A stretch of DNA of 64,000 nt from Hirudo medicinalis (lineage: Eukaryota > Annelida > Clitellata > Hirudinida > Hirudinidae). A program made the position numbers and the translations under genes. This document shows positions 21,590 through 33,321 of the stretch, piece by piece (within the stretch, counting starts at the first letter, position 1; each line of letters starts with the position of its first letter). The notes beneath the pieces are model-generated. The model was given only the letters and a program-made list of their open reading frames with translations, ran no database searches and was not told where the DNA came from. The stretch is from NCBI GenBank assembly GCA_011800805.1, contig MPNW01000516.1:6954-70953 (forward strand). The letters are read 5' to 3'.

Positions 21590-23100
21590 ACTCATACGAA
21601 TATAACATGCAGAGGAGTGTGTATGGTATGTAAAATCGAGTATAAAGCGAGTATATAGGTGAAAAAACGGCAGTTCACTGATATTTTAGTTGAGTTTATA
21701 ATCATGCGAGTGTTGGTTGCGTTACGGTTTTGATGACGGAGTTGTTTTGACAGACAAAACTTTCGCGCTGCTTGAACTTTTTCTTCTTTGGAATACCATT
21801 GAATCTCTTCCTTCTCTTTGTAATTGATCGGCATGTCGTTTCTCTGTAGCTCCATTTGGTGGTAGCTGGATTTTTTGCTGCTGTCCGCAGCCTTTCAACT
21901 TCGTAGAACTTCAGCCAATGTCGCACGCACCATTTAGGATCCTTGTAAGGTGTTTTTAGCATTTCCCTTGTATATTCGACATGAGGAATTGGTCGAGCTT
22001 CTACAGTTTTTGCTTATGATTTTGTTCACATCACGTGGGCAATATCGCATCCAATCTGCTTCTGATTTGTTTTCCATTTAATAGTTTGCTTGATGATCCA
22101 GGTGATTCATCGCTCATCATCATGAATGGTTATTGAGTATTCAGGAGATTTCCAGTACTTTGCATCAAAAACAATTGAAGAGCTTGACTTGGAGGCAGGT
22201 AGGATTTTCACAGTGATTTCTTCGTTGTTTGCTAGAGCAAATGGAAAAGCTGTTGTGCTCAAAGATTTTGTTACATCTATTTTCTCCCAGGATCGTAATA
22301 AGTGTTCAGGCTACTATTCTTTAAGAATAGATTTTTTTAGTAACACTTTTCGTTACTAGTTTGTGGATGGTAAATGGAACCTTGTAAGTATGTTCCACCA
22401 ACAACAGAATGGACGAATTGGAATATTAACTTGGTTGAATGGATATACGCATGCTTTGATAAAGCATCTATCATCACAATCCGAGCTAAACCAAGAAAGT
22501 TTATGATGATCCTTATCTGGAAGAATCCGTTGCTTTGGCCGGAACATTCTGATGTCCAAAGTCTTCATTAGAATTACTTTCAATATCACTGTCAATAAGA
22601 GGCCAGTAAACAGATGATCGTGTAAGCTGTTTCATCTTCTGGATCCCACAATGACCTAAATGCAGTAGTTTAATATACGACCTTGAAGTCTTTTTGGGAC
22701 TACTAATCTGGCATCAAACAGCCATTTTCAACTGAAAAAAATTTTCAAGTTTCTTAACAGTCGATCTTTTGAAGCCAACCTTCTCAAGTATATCCTATCA
22801 ATTTTGTAATGGTTGGATCTTTACTTGATTCTTTTATCAATGTTTTAGCGCCCACATATCCTATTTGCTCAGTGATGGTATTGATGAGACACACCGAAGA
22901 AATTTCATTTTCCTATTCATTGGTGAAAAGAACAAATATATATCTCCCATTAGGAGAAGATGTCTTAATATGTCTGTGTTTCCATGTTTTGCCGTTTCAC
23001 GAAATTCGATTTCATACTCGATTCAGAAGTATGGCCCATCTTGCCACAAGGTTACGCACAGTTCATTCCCACAATAGGTTTTACCCTTTTTTTTTTGAAA
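21590..23100 (-). mobile_element. Gypsy retrotransposon fragment (RNase H end and integrase)
   Basis: In minus-strand order: the RNase H end YEIEFRETAKHGNTDILRHL (about 23010), the integrase zinc-binding remnant LLHLGHCGIQKMKQL with VYWP (about 22650), the core remnant VMIDALSKHAYIH (about 22450) and a C-terminal GKQIRSRLDAILPT (about 22060). Frameshifts and small deletions lie between the blocks. The 86-codon ORF at 21702-21962 probably belongs to its 3' end but has no clear motif. Confidence 0.7.
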
Positions 23101-23109
23101 AAACAATTA

Positions 23110-23900
23110 AATATATTCAGTCTGTGATCAAGATGAATTTCCGACCTTTAAGGATGATTTTTTTTTATCGCAAAGTTTCAATTCTTCTAAAAAAACTAAT
23201 GGTAAGTGCCTAGACCTGAATCATGAATTTTATGTCCAGTTCATCTGTTTTCAAACAATCCATTAAGTACTTAATCCATCATTGATTACTTAAGGAAATT
23301 AATTTAACTTTAATCGTCATTTAATAAATTAATCACTAAAAATTCCACAAATTAAGGGCATTAACTATTAACAAATATAATAGATGTAACTATATTAACT
23401 ATAATACGAGCAATCATAATTTTTTTAGCAATTTATTTAATGTCAAATTAATTGTTAATTTCTATTGAACCTCCCAAAGAAGCACTGTTTCGTTTGAAAA
23501 CTTCCGTCAGGATTACATGATGGCGAAAATTCATATTTTTCTGATATTAGCTTTTGAAGCCAACAATTCCACATTGTCAAGGGTTCATCGATACCTATAA
23601 CAATTTTTACATATAATATTTTTATTCAAAACGTTTCATTAACTTTGGCAATTATGAAAATAATTGAAGGCACTCCAAGAGAGGCATGGTGAATGACAGT
23701 ATGACATTCTTTATTAAATATTTTATATAAATTTTTGGATCATGCTATCAGGCTATTATCTTTTGTTGCAATGTTTTGCTTCGCCGATGAATGATGCCCC
23801 ATTTCATCATTGGAACAAATATCTAACATGTTCGCATATTCATTAATTGGAATTCCAAGAGTAATTCGTATCCAGTGTCTGGATTTGAGGGAATTCATTG
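23110..23900. other. AT-rich, one repeat piece
   Basis: Apart from TTTTGAAGCCAACAATTCCAC near 23552 (shared with 20285), nothing is recognised. Confidence 0.5.
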
Positions 23901-23912
23901 ATTAAGCCTAGT

Positions 23913-24240
23913 TTAGATTTCAAGAGCATTGACCAGATCTGTCGGTTGATACAAGACAAGACATGGGGTACTTGGTACGTGTACTTGGACCTCCAGTACA
24001 TGTTCCCATTTTATTGCCCGAAATCCGCTATCCTGCAGCTCCAGATCTTTCGCTAGGTCAGATATTTCTTCGTTTTTTCTCCACATTGCTCGTCCGATCC
24101 TACCCTCCCACGGCATCGTCAACTCTACCAAAATGAAAGCGTCTGACGACGATGAGAGAACAACATCCGGCCTCCTACCGCTATCCCTAAGTAATTGGGG
24201 ATAGTGTCTCAATCCTTCTAGGTCGGCTGCGACAATAATT
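23913..24240 (-). mobile_element. R2/Hero-like LINE C-terminus with endonuclease motif
   Basis: Open frame with LRHYPQLLRDSGRRPDVVL, then SSSSDAFILVELTMPWEGRI and a downstream Lys-containing helix (RKNEEISDLAKDLE). RPD-X(n)-E-LT-PWE matches the restriction-like endonuclease found at the C-terminus of R2/Hero/NeSL-type elements. This is better preserved than the copy at 12900. Confidence 0.75.
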
Positions 24241-25000
24241 TAATCAAATAAATTAGCCTCTTGAATGTCTTTCCTTGGAGGGAGTATGTTTTTCTTGTAG
24301 GGTAGTGAAAAGCCCTCTCTTTAGGGTGGTCCAGAATGGCTTTTAAGCCTGCAAAATCGAGAAGTCTCGCCCTGGTTAAAGGGCAAATTTGCAGCGATTT
24401 GTAGCAGCGAGTCAACGGGTTCCCACAGTTTCCCAGGAATCGGTTAGAAGTCTGGGTCGTGTTTTTAATGATTCCCTCATCGATTAAAACCAAGAAAAGC
24501 GTCATAGTCAGGCAAGCTGTTGAGGGGTAATCGGAGAGATACCGTTGCAGGGGAAGGTTAAACGTGTAGTTTCAGATTGTGCTTCTTCCAAGGATGCTGT
24601 GGTCATTGACGATCTGTGAGATCGGCTTGCTCGCAGTCGAAGGGTTAGAGAAGAAAGTCAACAGATGCATCAGATCATTGCTTGGGCTTCCTCCAGGGAT
24701 GTCATCTGTTGCCCTCTGTAGCAAGAGCACAACGTTAAGGCTCTGAGATCCAAGTGGATGACAAAAAGGTCTCCCAAATAAGAACGCATTGGATGTTAAA
24801 CAACTCTGCGAACATGAGGATCCTCGAAGTTAAACCACTGTTAAGAACAAAAAGGAAGTTTAAAGTGTAGGATGTGTAGAAAAGTAATAAAGTGTAATAA
24901 AGTGTAGTAAGTCTTCGGAACTTAGTTTGAGGAAATGCTATTCAAAGGGGCCGTCACGTCGTATTCGTACTTCTGTCCAGCGGTTAGGGCAGGGCTTATA
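24241..25000 (+). mobile_element. R2/Hero-like LINE, inverted second piece
   Basis: 24480-24880 aligns with 11850-12210 on the plus strand: the segments around TGTGCTTCTTCCAAGG, GATGTCATCTGTTGC and AATAAGAACGCATTGGAT are shared. It lies head to head with 23913-24240, so the two pieces cannot be one intact insertion. Confidence 0.65.
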
Positions 25001-26898
25001 ATCCATGAGAGAAGGAGAGGGAAATGGAGAGATTCTGATGCAGATGTCACTGTAACCAACAGAGAGGCCTGGGAACTCACTCACCAACTCTTGAAAAAAT
25101 GACAACATCTCTGGGTGCTGCAAACGGAATTCCGATTTTAGTCCTGGGTCAATTTGATGCTCACTTGCGGAGGACATGGTCGCTACTATGTTGCTGAAAA
25201 TATCGAACAGCTGCTGGGCATCGAGTGGATGAACCAACTTCCACCTCTTCAGAAGGCCTTCACCTATTGTTGTTCTTGCAAAGAAGAACCTATCAGTCAG
25301 GATCTGCGCTGATTAGCAAAGAAGCATTAGAGATGCACCAAATCAACTTAGATGAAATCATTCCTCGTCTGAACCAAGGCGCATGGTTCAATCAGATCGA
25401 CTTTGCGGATGCTATCTGCAGATGGAACTCTGAAGGAACTGCTGATAATCAACACTCACAAAGGCCTGTTCCAGTATCCAAGACCCTTTGGAATCAACAA
25501 CAACAATGTCCAGGCCTTGTTTGCACAAATCACTTGTTAAATGATTATGGATTTCGCGTAAGGATGCAGTGTTCGAAGCAAAACCAGAAATCAACTTCTT
25601 GGGGCATATGGTTTCAAGAGATTGCCGTCGACTAGTCCCCGAGAAAATAGCGCAATCCCTTGTATCTCAACAAGCGCCTAAGGACCCAAAGTAGCTGAGG
25701 TCGTTCTTAGGCATGATCAGCTACTACTTGTCTTTCGCACCTGAGATGCGTTCAATGAGAGGATGATCTAGAAAGGGAAAACAAATTTATATGGACTGCG
25801 GAGCACCAGAAGGTTCTAGAGAAACCGCTCTACAAAGTAAGTCATTGCTTTATAATTCCAGTGTAAATTGCATAATCAGCTTCATAAGCTTACATAAGTA
25901 AGTGCTGCAGTCAGATCTGTTGTTGATGCACTTCGACCATGGACTAATCATAGTCGTTGCTGCGGACGCGAGTGACTATGGAGTAGGAGCTATTATCTCT
26001 CAGAAGCTCTGGCCCTTGTTTCAGGTTAAGAAATTTCACCGCTACATTTATGGCATACGTTTTTTGTTGCTGACTGATCAGAAGCCGCTTTTATCAATTT
26101 TTAGATCAAATGTTGGTATATCTCAGCAAACTCGGCAAATCGGATCCATAGATGGAAACTTGTCTTAATCACATATGACTTCTTATACAGGTGATCTGCA
26201 GACTTTGGCCAAGCTGATGAACTATCCCGCTTGTTGCAGTGGTCGTCGAAGAGCTGGTAGGATTTTTGCACAGCAGGGATACCCAAAGGTGGTCGTTTCG
26301 GACAATGAGACACACTTCACAGCCGAGGAGTTCCAAGATTACTGTCAGAAGAATGGAATCTAGCATAACCGATCACCCAGGCATCAACCCCATTGTGACG
26401 GGAAAGCCGAGCGTTTTGTAGATACTTTCAAAAGGACTCTTCAAAATCTACATGGGGAGGGAGTAATGGCAGATGCGCTTCAAGCATTCCTGCTGACTTA
26501 CAGGACCGACACTTTGCCCGCCTTTGTCAGGATTGAAGACGCCCGCAGAGAAATTCCTGGGAAGAATATTGAGAACTCCATTGAGTGACCTCCAGCTCAA
26601 GAAACCAGGGACTCATCTCCGTAGGAACGACCAGAAGATGGAAGAAGGCGAAGAATAGCACTCTTTGCCAGAGAATACAGTGATCCTAATCATCCAAATT
26701 GGGTGCCTGGTAGGATCAAACGGCGACTGGGAAGACTGAGGAAGCGAGAGACAGATGATGCGCTCAATATTATGAGCGATACATTTGATCTTCCATTTCT
26801 TCCACCAAGTGAGACACCATAGGCAGTGCCAAGAGAAAGCAATAGCCCAGAGCCACCTGACATGTCAGCATATCAGCCGGAGACCGAAGAAGGGGATC

Positions 26899-27344
26899 TT
26901 TTCCAGATAAGCCCCGCCAAAAAGTTAACCCCCGCCACCCAAAAAAGATTATAAAAAAGAGGACATGAAACTTGTACTTTTAGTTTTTATTGAAGAGAGT
27001 GAAATTGGGACATGTCATTAATAATTCGTTGCATAAACGTTGCTGATGGATCACTCCGTGGCTTTACAAAAAACTTATTGCCGTCTCCTTGTCATGAACG
27101 AGAGTCGAAAGCGTCAGAAAGTTCATTTCAGGTTTTACTTCGGAACGTAGAAACTTTTTGCACAAAATGAGCCTAGAGGCGGATAAGGAGTTGTTTTTAT
27201 GGCGCGTTTAAATATTCAAATGTCTAGACATCAGAAATAGGTCAAGGTTGCGTGCGTGCATTAAATTGGAGCTGACAAAAAGTGGCGGGGCTTAACTTTT
27301 CGCGCGTGCACTTTTTGCAATAGTGGCGGGGCTTATCTGGAAAA
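26899..27344. mobile_element. MITE with 20-bp+ terminal inverted repeats and 4-bp GATC target duplication
   Basis: Both ends read TTTTCCAGATAAGCCCCGCC inward, followed by A on both. GATC occurs directly outside each end (26895-26898, 27345-27348). Removing the element and one GATC restores the Gypsy reading frame (EEGD then PEEVHVCPEL). An inner motif AAAAGTTAAGCCCCGCC near the right end recurs with one mismatch just inside the left end. No ORF. The superfamily is unknown; few have 4-bp target sites. Confidence 0.88.
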
Positions 27345-27469
27345 GATCCCGAAGAAGTGCATGTCTGTCCAGAACTACAAGTGCCAAGACCTGCAAGGAC
27401 CCGTCGACCTCCAAAAAGGCTAGAGATGGATTCTCAGAGGTAGAAGTACCTCATCGTTTAGAAGGCGGG

Positions 27470-27637
27470 TGTTATGGGTACATGCGCACTGAACTAGCTA
27501 TGCTAATGTAGGAGATAGGAGCGGCAACTTCCCTTTGTTCTAGCCCTAGTAGTTGTGTGTTAGGTAGCGTGGATACTTGGTGAATAAAGTGGTTGTCCTT
27601 TACAGTCTTGGTATAATCGAGTAATTGCGAGTTACAA
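27470..27637 (+). repeat. Gypsy 3' LTR (truncated at its end)
   Basis: Starts TGTTATGGGTACATGCGCAC after a purine run GAAGGCGGG. It matches the complete LTR at 31919-32093 and stops at TTACAA, lacking the last bases. Confidence 0.8.
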
Positions 27638-27935
27638 TTGTGCGATATATGCGCGCGGCCGCTGAGCGTAATTTTCAAAGCTAAGGCGACCGCTTCAAAG
27701 AAATTATAATGCCCAGTTTGCTTTATATGATATCGACGTGCAAAGGTCGCTGTAAGTCTTTGTCGATAACCATATAATGGGTGTACTATAAATTGTTTAA
27801 GTAGGGTAATAACCGACAGGGACAATAACACCCTGAGAACGTACGGAGTTTGGGCCGAAACGTTCGGTGACGGGATGATTCCCTGTCGAGGCGCTCCGTT
27901 GTAGGAGTTCATATTTGTTAGTACTTCATATTGAA
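27638..27935 (+). repeat. Structured motif, copy 3 (long form)
   Basis: Shares with 15106-15445 the ATATGCGCGCGGCCG start, GGCGACCGC and GCAAAGGTCGC, GTCGATAACCATATAATG, ACCGACAGGGAC, GGGCCGAAACGTTCGGTGACGGG and ATTCCCTGTCG. The inner CACCCG hairpin is deleted. Confidence 0.6.
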
Positions 27936-28384
27936 ATTGTTTGAAATTTGACATGATATTAGTATTCAATTAAATGGTCTGCGCCCAAAATATATAAAGG
28001 ACACTCCGTAGCTATATAATTTACATGTTCTACCTATTCTGTTTATTTAAAGTTTAGCGGGATGCTTGATGTCTAATAAAATGCTTTATTGGTTCCTGTT
28101 GGTGGGGAAGTCGCTAAAAACACGAACCAGGCATCTAACCAGTTCCTAGGAAATTGTGGGAACTCGTTGTCCCACTACAACAAACGAGCCGTCGCAGCAA
28201 GTTTAAGTAATAACAGCATGCTTACCGATTTCAGAACATGTTAGATTTCAAAATTTTCAAAATTTTTGGATTTCAATCCTTGCAATTGGTAATGTTACTA
28301 AAAAAAAATAGAGCCAAAGAGGCCTCATCCCAACTTCGAGTGAATGGACCCAGCTCAAGGAATTAGTTGATATTCTGGATACAT

Positions 28385-28545
28385 TTTTATATGGCTAACG
28401 TAGGGAAAGGGACACCCGCCTGATCAAACAGTATGGCCCGCCACTTGAGAACGTAAAAAGGTTGAACCGAAACGTTCTGTGGCCGTAGCACTCCTCTGAT
28501 GATTCCCTGTCAACTGGTGGGAGTTTCTTAGTACTTCACCGAGGC
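28385..28545 (+). repeat. Structured motif, copy 4
   Basis: GGGACACCCGCCTGATCAAA, GAGAACGT, ACCGAAACGTTC, CTCTGATGATTCCCTGTC, then GAGTTTCTTAGTACTTC. Confidence 0.6.
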
Positions 28546-28900
28546 ATTAGCCATTTGGCACTCGGGAATAGACCGGGTGACAACCGGCACAGACCTGTGA
28601 CGAACTGGACAGGCTTGCATGTGATCTTGAATGAGAGGTGAAGAGGTTAATTAATAATGAATTGAAAAAAAAAACTGGATCAGATAGTAATTCGATGGTC
28701 TCTATCCGGTTTGCGTAAACAATTTTTTCAGGGTTCTAATTGCCTCTAACATTTTTTTCACCATTCTAATTGCCTCTGATTTGATACACTCGTCCAAATT
28801 GAGTGCAAAAAAAGTTCTATTGGTCCATTCACAACATGGTCCATTCAACCCCACTCTCCCCTGTTTATATTTTCAATAAATTCCAAGTCAGTTAAGAAAT
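28546..28900. other. No recognised feature
   Basis: Low-complexity and AT-rich; two near-repeats of TTCTAATTGCCTCT at 28733 and 28766. Confidence 0.4.
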
Positions 28901-28913
28901 TAATTATACTTAC

Positions 28914-29295
28914 CAATTTCTGTTATTCTTTCAATCTTTTGCAAATTACGTGCAGACCTCGATTTATAAATAATATCGAAAAAATTGGGAGTCATTGAAG
29001 ATAAATTTTTGTCATGTAATTTGTGTTTTACAACTTTGTGAGAGCTATAATAAAGTAAATCGTTTCTTCCATTCTGTATCACATCGTTTCCTGATTCTAA
29101 ATAAATTTTTCTACTCTTCATTATTCGGTCAATTTCACGTAAAGTAAAGTAATCATCTTGTGGATAATTGTCTTCCCATGGCAGTCTAGATCTAGGTTTT
29201 ATGCTATTGTAGTGCTTAGTAGTAGTGCTTTGTAGTGCTAAATATATCGGATCGAAGCAAAATCCATAATAGAAATTTAATATAATATACCGCAT
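28914..29295 (-). CDS. Unidentified host gene, probable first coding exon
   Basis: 127 codons plus one base from an ATG at 29295, ending exactly at a consensus donor (ATTG, then GTAAGTAT) with phase 1. No transposon motif was recognised. The N-terminus is hydrophobic (ILNFYYGFCFDPIYLAL), possibly a short membrane or signal segment. It is followed by KPRSRLPWEDNYPQDDYF and then a highly charged, Lys/Arg-rich helical stretch (FTLREIDRIMKSRKIYLES). TTAATTAG directly before the ATG could be an acceptor, in which case this is an internal exon. No following exon could be found at lower coordinates. The family is unknown. The clean donor and absence of repeats favour a real gene over chance. Confidence 0.5.
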
Positions 29296-29599
29296 TCTAA
29301 TTAAAAGTACAGAAATTTATATCAAGTGTATTTTCAAAATCTTTACGAAATCAGTTGCTAAGACGAATTTATATTTTGAATGGCATCAGAGCTGATTTAA
29401 TTCACTAAGGACGCACTTTGTTGTTCAGGACTAACGTAAATAATAGTGACAAAATAGGGCACTGCTTTGTAATTCCAGTGTAAATTGCAGAACCAGCTTT
29501 CAGGCATAACATTTCTGAGCACCATTTCTTATTTATTTATTATTACAACTAAATGAAGAGTCACAAATGACAACTAACACAAATTTATAGTGTAAGTAG

Positions 29600-30440
29600 A
29601 GAAACGAAGAGTTATTGTAATAAAATAATAATCAGATAATCAAAAGATGGTTTTTAATATCAGTGGAATTGAGGCAAGATTGGTAAGAATAGAGTTAGGG
29701 TTGTGGTATTTAGAAAGAATTGGATTTAGGATTTGAGCGTATTTCTTGAGCAATGGAGTGGGGAGAGAGTCAAGAGGAGATGACTTGTTGGGCAGTGAAC
29801 GAATAAGTTTAAAAACCACTTCTGAAGACGCAGGCTGGAGAACCGAGAATTACCTTTTAGGTAAGGTAGAGGTGGGTGATGAGGCGGGGTTTTTTGGCGA
29901 TTGGTTCATGAATTTTAGTGATCTTTGAGATGAAAAATTAATAGAATTAGTTAACTAGAGTGGAGCACTCATCTTCTGCTTAGTATTGAGTCGGATGTTC
30001 TGATACTCAGTCTCGTTCAAAAGCTACCCATTTGATACTTCTGAGGCTACGACGATGGATGATACGGGTGGAGGGCGGAGAAGGTAACTTCGATATGTCT
30101 AAGTTGGAAATTGTCATGTGATGGTGATGAGCAGGTCAAGCGTGCGGCCTTTGGAGTGAGTTGAGGAGGCGACGTGTTGGAGGAGTCCGTGAGAATAAAT
30201 CAGTTTTTGCAAATGTTTGCAAATTCTGGTACCTGAACCAGAGGCGTTGAAGTCTCCATAGATGATGAAAGGGGGGGGGGTTGTAGGAGATGAGGTCTTC
30301 GAATTCTTTTTTGAAAGATGTTTTGACGGGTCCTGGAGGATGATATGGATGAGATGATGTCAAAAGCTCCATCGTGCACACTACCATTTATAAGAGCGTT
30401 TTTAGCAGTAGATCTTAAGTAGGTCACAGGTAGTTTCACA
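29600..30440 (-). mobile_element. L2/CR1-type LINE fragment (endonuclease end to RT start)
   Basis: The minus-strand translation reads FIIYGDFNASGSG (about 30260), the GDFN motif of APE-type endonucleases. It continues with THSKGRTLDLLIT and, further on, SSPLDSLPTPLLKKY (about 29770), the conserved block before the RT. Frameshifts are present. A run of nine G interrupts the frame near 30270. A related piece is at 51080-51610. Confidence 0.75.
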
Positions 30441-30900
30441 TTGGCTTGGCGTAAGCGGTGAAGTTTGAGGAGAATGTTGGAGCGAATTCATCAGGGGCTC
30501 CATATTTCATAAGAAAATAACATTTTTCCACAGCCCTTTTGATTTTCGGTCCTTCTATTGAAGGGGGAGACAAAGTTCTTCACGAGTGTATTTAATGAGC
30601 TACCTAGCCAAAACTCTTTCCCTGCACTCTGAAAAAGTTGGCCTCGAATTTCCTCAACTTCCCAATTCCACGGAATAAGTTTGAAGCAAAGTCCTCCTTC
30701 AAGTTCTCCGAATCTTCCGAATCTGGACATGGAACAGTCTACCCGCTCAAGACCTCTGATTCGTTCAGCGCCCCTTATGCTCAGGCTTATGGCGGTTTGT
30801 AAATGAACACATTATTATTAATAATAAATGGCTGTTCTTTTTGCATAAAGTTTTTACAACTTTTTTGTTTATTTAAGGTCATTCGTTTAAAAGACTCATC
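30441..30900 (-). other. Unassigned, possibly LINE or host
   Basis: A 79-codon minus frame (30491-30730) has no recognisable motif. It lies directly upstream of the LINE fragment and may be its 5' part. Confidence 0.3.
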
Positions 30901-30909
30901 TGCACTTCT

Positions 30910-31690
30910 TGGGGTGCAGCCATCATTGAGCCTTAATATTCTGGAGTGACAGCGTCGTCGAAAGCAAAAAAACAAAGCAGTGCGCAGATAACTTCTAAAC
31001 CAAGTACCATTATCAGGTACACTTTCGAGAAAAACTCATCCTCTGAAGGACCTAGAGCAACTTTATAAACGGGCCCCCATTCCAACAGTTACTTAAATAA
31101 ATCATTAAACGTACAACTTGTTTGTTAAATCTATTAGATTAAGTCCATTAATTAGTTAGTTAGTTTTAAGATCAACCTCTATATTATACCGCATGTTCAG
31201 AATTTTTTTCTGAAGCACTTTCAAATATTTTTGTGAGCACAAGAATAAAATGAAACGATTTTCTTGAAGTCCGGGAACTAGATTTATATTAATCAATACC
31301 TTCAATACATCTACATAACGATAGCGTTTGCACTCTTCACGGGGAGACCATCTTGTTGGGTACAATGCCTTGAGTTTGATATTCGACACAGTTGTAAATG
31401 ATGACAGAATATCCCATCGTTTGATGAAGAACATGTAAAGCTTTTGAATAACATAAAAAAAATTGTGATGCTTGCAACATTCAGAACCAGCTTCAGATTA
31501 TGTGCAACACTATAAAGTGTTTGGCACATTTTGCAAAATATGTTGTTGGACTCCAGTGTAGACACCACTCATTGTTGCAGCACCGTTAGTTTTGGTCCCT
31601 ACATATTGGCAGATCCAACCCTTTGCCTATGTCCTTTGCAGTTGAACTGAACATCAAATTGGCCAGGACTTCAATCGGAGTTCCGTTTGC
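30910..31690 (-). mobile_element. hAT element of the ZMYM1/DUF4371 type, fragment
   Basis: The minus strand encodes SGVYTGVQQHIL, then an A-H-N-L block (VAHNLKLVLNVAS), then LKALYPTRWSPREE. These are the middle blocks of DUF4371/hAT proteins (MSG..GVQ, HCxAHxLNL, TRWxxR). Its end is shared with 15446-15850, and 30910-31050 (CTGGAGTGACAGCGTCGTCG, AGGTACACTTTCGAGA) with 14890-15090 and 14318-14360. Frameshifted. Confidence 0.65.
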
Positions 31691-32093
31691 AGCACACAGT
31701 GATGTTGTCGTTTCTCATGAGTTGGTATGTTTATTGGCAAGGAATTGACAGGGACATTGAAGACAGGGTGAAGCTTTGCAATGCATGCCAGCTAGCTTCA
31801 AAGATGCTGTCAGGAATGAATTGTCACCATGGCCGAAACAGTGCTTGGGAGAGGATCCATATCTCCAAAATGCTGGAGATGGATTCTCAGAGGAAGAAGT
31901 ACCTCACCGTTTAGGAGGTGTTATGGGTGACATGCGCACTGAACTAGCTATGCTAATGTAGGAGCTAGAAGCGGCAAATTTCCTTTGTTCGTTCTAGCCC
32001 TAGTAGTTGTGTGTTAGGTAGCGTGGATACTTGGTGATTAAAGTGGTTGTCCGTTACTGTCTTGGTATAATCGATTAATTGCGAATTACAACA
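31687..32093 (+). mobile_element. Internally deleted Gypsy with complete 3' LTR
   Basis: Starts in the integrase zinc-binding region (GIDRDIEDRVKLCNACQLAS), then jumps to the last codons before the LTR (LEMDSQRKK). Same family as 25040-27637. The 3' LTR is 31919-32093 (175 bp, TGTTATGGGT...AATTACAACA). Confidence 0.8.
31919..32093 (+). repeat. Complete Gypsy LTR
   Basis: TG...CA ends with TGTT/AACA inverted tips. It shares long blocks with 27470-27637, including CTAGTAGTTGTGTGTTAGGT. Confidence 0.85.
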
Positions 32094-32269
32094 GAAGTAT
32101 TTCTAATTGTTCTGCATTGTCGGGCTTAAATATTTGAATCCACCAGGTCGTTCAATAAATTCTTTCAACAGGGTCATATGCCGCCAAAGTTCAATGACGG
32201 ATAAAATAATAAATTTATTGTTGAGTTATATCTCGACTCCACTACTGTAATAGCAGAACTAGTCTTATG

Positions 32270-32465
32270 TTACGTTTTGAGTCTTTAGTCGATAACCATA
32301 TGATGTTCTGAAGATGGCTACGGTAACAATTTAGGGACACCTGCCTGATCAAAGGGGTATGGTCCAAACCCTGATAACGTAAGGAGTTTGGGCCGAAACG
32401 TTCGTAGCACTCCTCTGATGATTCCCTGTCGGTACGCTGGTAGGAGTTTCTTAGTACTTACTGTC
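32270..32465 (+). repeat. Structured motif, copy 5
   Basis: GTCGATAACCATATGATG, GGGACACCTGCCTGATCAAA, GGTCC pairing with GGGCC, CCGAAACGTTC, CTCTGATGATTCCCTGTCGG, then GAGTTTCTTAGTACTT. Confidence 0.6.
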
Positions 32466-32880
32466 ATACTTTGGTGTTAAATTACTATAATCTCTCTTAT
32501 TGTAATATTGTATGGGCATCCAACTACCCTTCTCGTCCAAACGATTTTGGGCAAGTAGTAAATTTGTGACATTTTAATTTCGATTGACGTTTGTTTTTAT
32601 CGGAGTCGTTTGAAGACTAATAAAATGGCGAACTCGTTAGAAGAGTTCCAACGTCAGATTTTACAGCTTCAACAACAGCTTCATGGTCAGAGTTTTGTTT
32701 CATCAACAGTTTCACATGCTACTGGAAGTTTGCCGGAATCCAAACATCTAGATGGTAGCAACTACAATGAGTGGAAATTTTGGATGAAAAATTTTCTGAT
32801 TGATGCCGGGTTATGGCATTGCATAGAACCAAGAGAAGGTCAGATAATAGATCCGGATCTTGACAAGAGAACACTTGCCA

Positions 32881-33321
32881 NNNNNNNNNNNNNNNNNNNN
32901 NNNNNNNNNNNNNNNNNNNNNNNNNNNNNNNNNNNNNNNNNNNNNNNNNNNNNNNNNNNNNNNNNNNNNNNNNNNNNNNNNNNNNNNNNNNNNNNNNNNN
33001 NNNNNNNNNNNNNNNNNNNNNNNNNNNNNNNNNNNNNNNNNNNNNNNNNNNNNNNNNNNNNNNNNNNNNNNNNNNNNNNNNNNNNNNNNNNNNNNNNNNN
33101 NNNNNNNNNNNNNNNNNNNNNNNNNNNNNNNNNNNNNNNNNNNNNNNNNNNNNNNNNNNNNNNNNNNNNNNNNNNNNNNNNNNNNNNNNNNNNNNNNNNN
33201 NNNNNNNNNNNNNNNNNNNNNNNNNNNNNNNNNNNNNNNNNNNNNNNNNNNNNNNNNNNNNNNNNNNNNNNNNNNNNNNNNNNNNNNNNNNNNNNNNNNN
33301 NNNNNNNNNNNNNNNNNNNNN
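32881..33321. other. Assembly gap (441 N) flanked by an 81-bp duplication
   Basis: 32800-32880 and 33322-33402 are identical. Gag reads straight through if one copy and the gap are removed (KRTLA to KINLSLK). The gap is probably spurious. Confidence 0.85.

Larger units (their letters stand above)
25040..27637 (+). mobile_element. Gypsy retrotransposon, RT to 3' LTR, degenerate
   Basis: RT pieces DEIIPRLNQGAWFNQIDFAD and a LLIINTHKGLFQY-like block occur at 25340-25480 with frame changes, then FLGHMVSRDC and LRSFLGMISYY (25600-25720). The YVDD-bearing stretch is missing. RNase H retains ADASDYGVGAIIS (25955), and integrase retains VVVSDNETHFTAEEFQDYC (26290) and GKAERFVDTFKRTLQ (26400). The 3' LTR is 27470-27637. 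A 446-bp MITE interrupts the end of the coding region at 26899. Confidence 0.85.

Noticed and set aside
22126..23213. Plus-strand ORFs at 22.1-23.2 kb as genes
   Set aside because: They are antisense to a decayed Gypsy RNase H/integrase on the minus strand.
27472..27969. 165-codon minus-strand ORF
   Set aside because: It runs antisense through a Gypsy LTR and a structured repeat; no protein similarity was seen.
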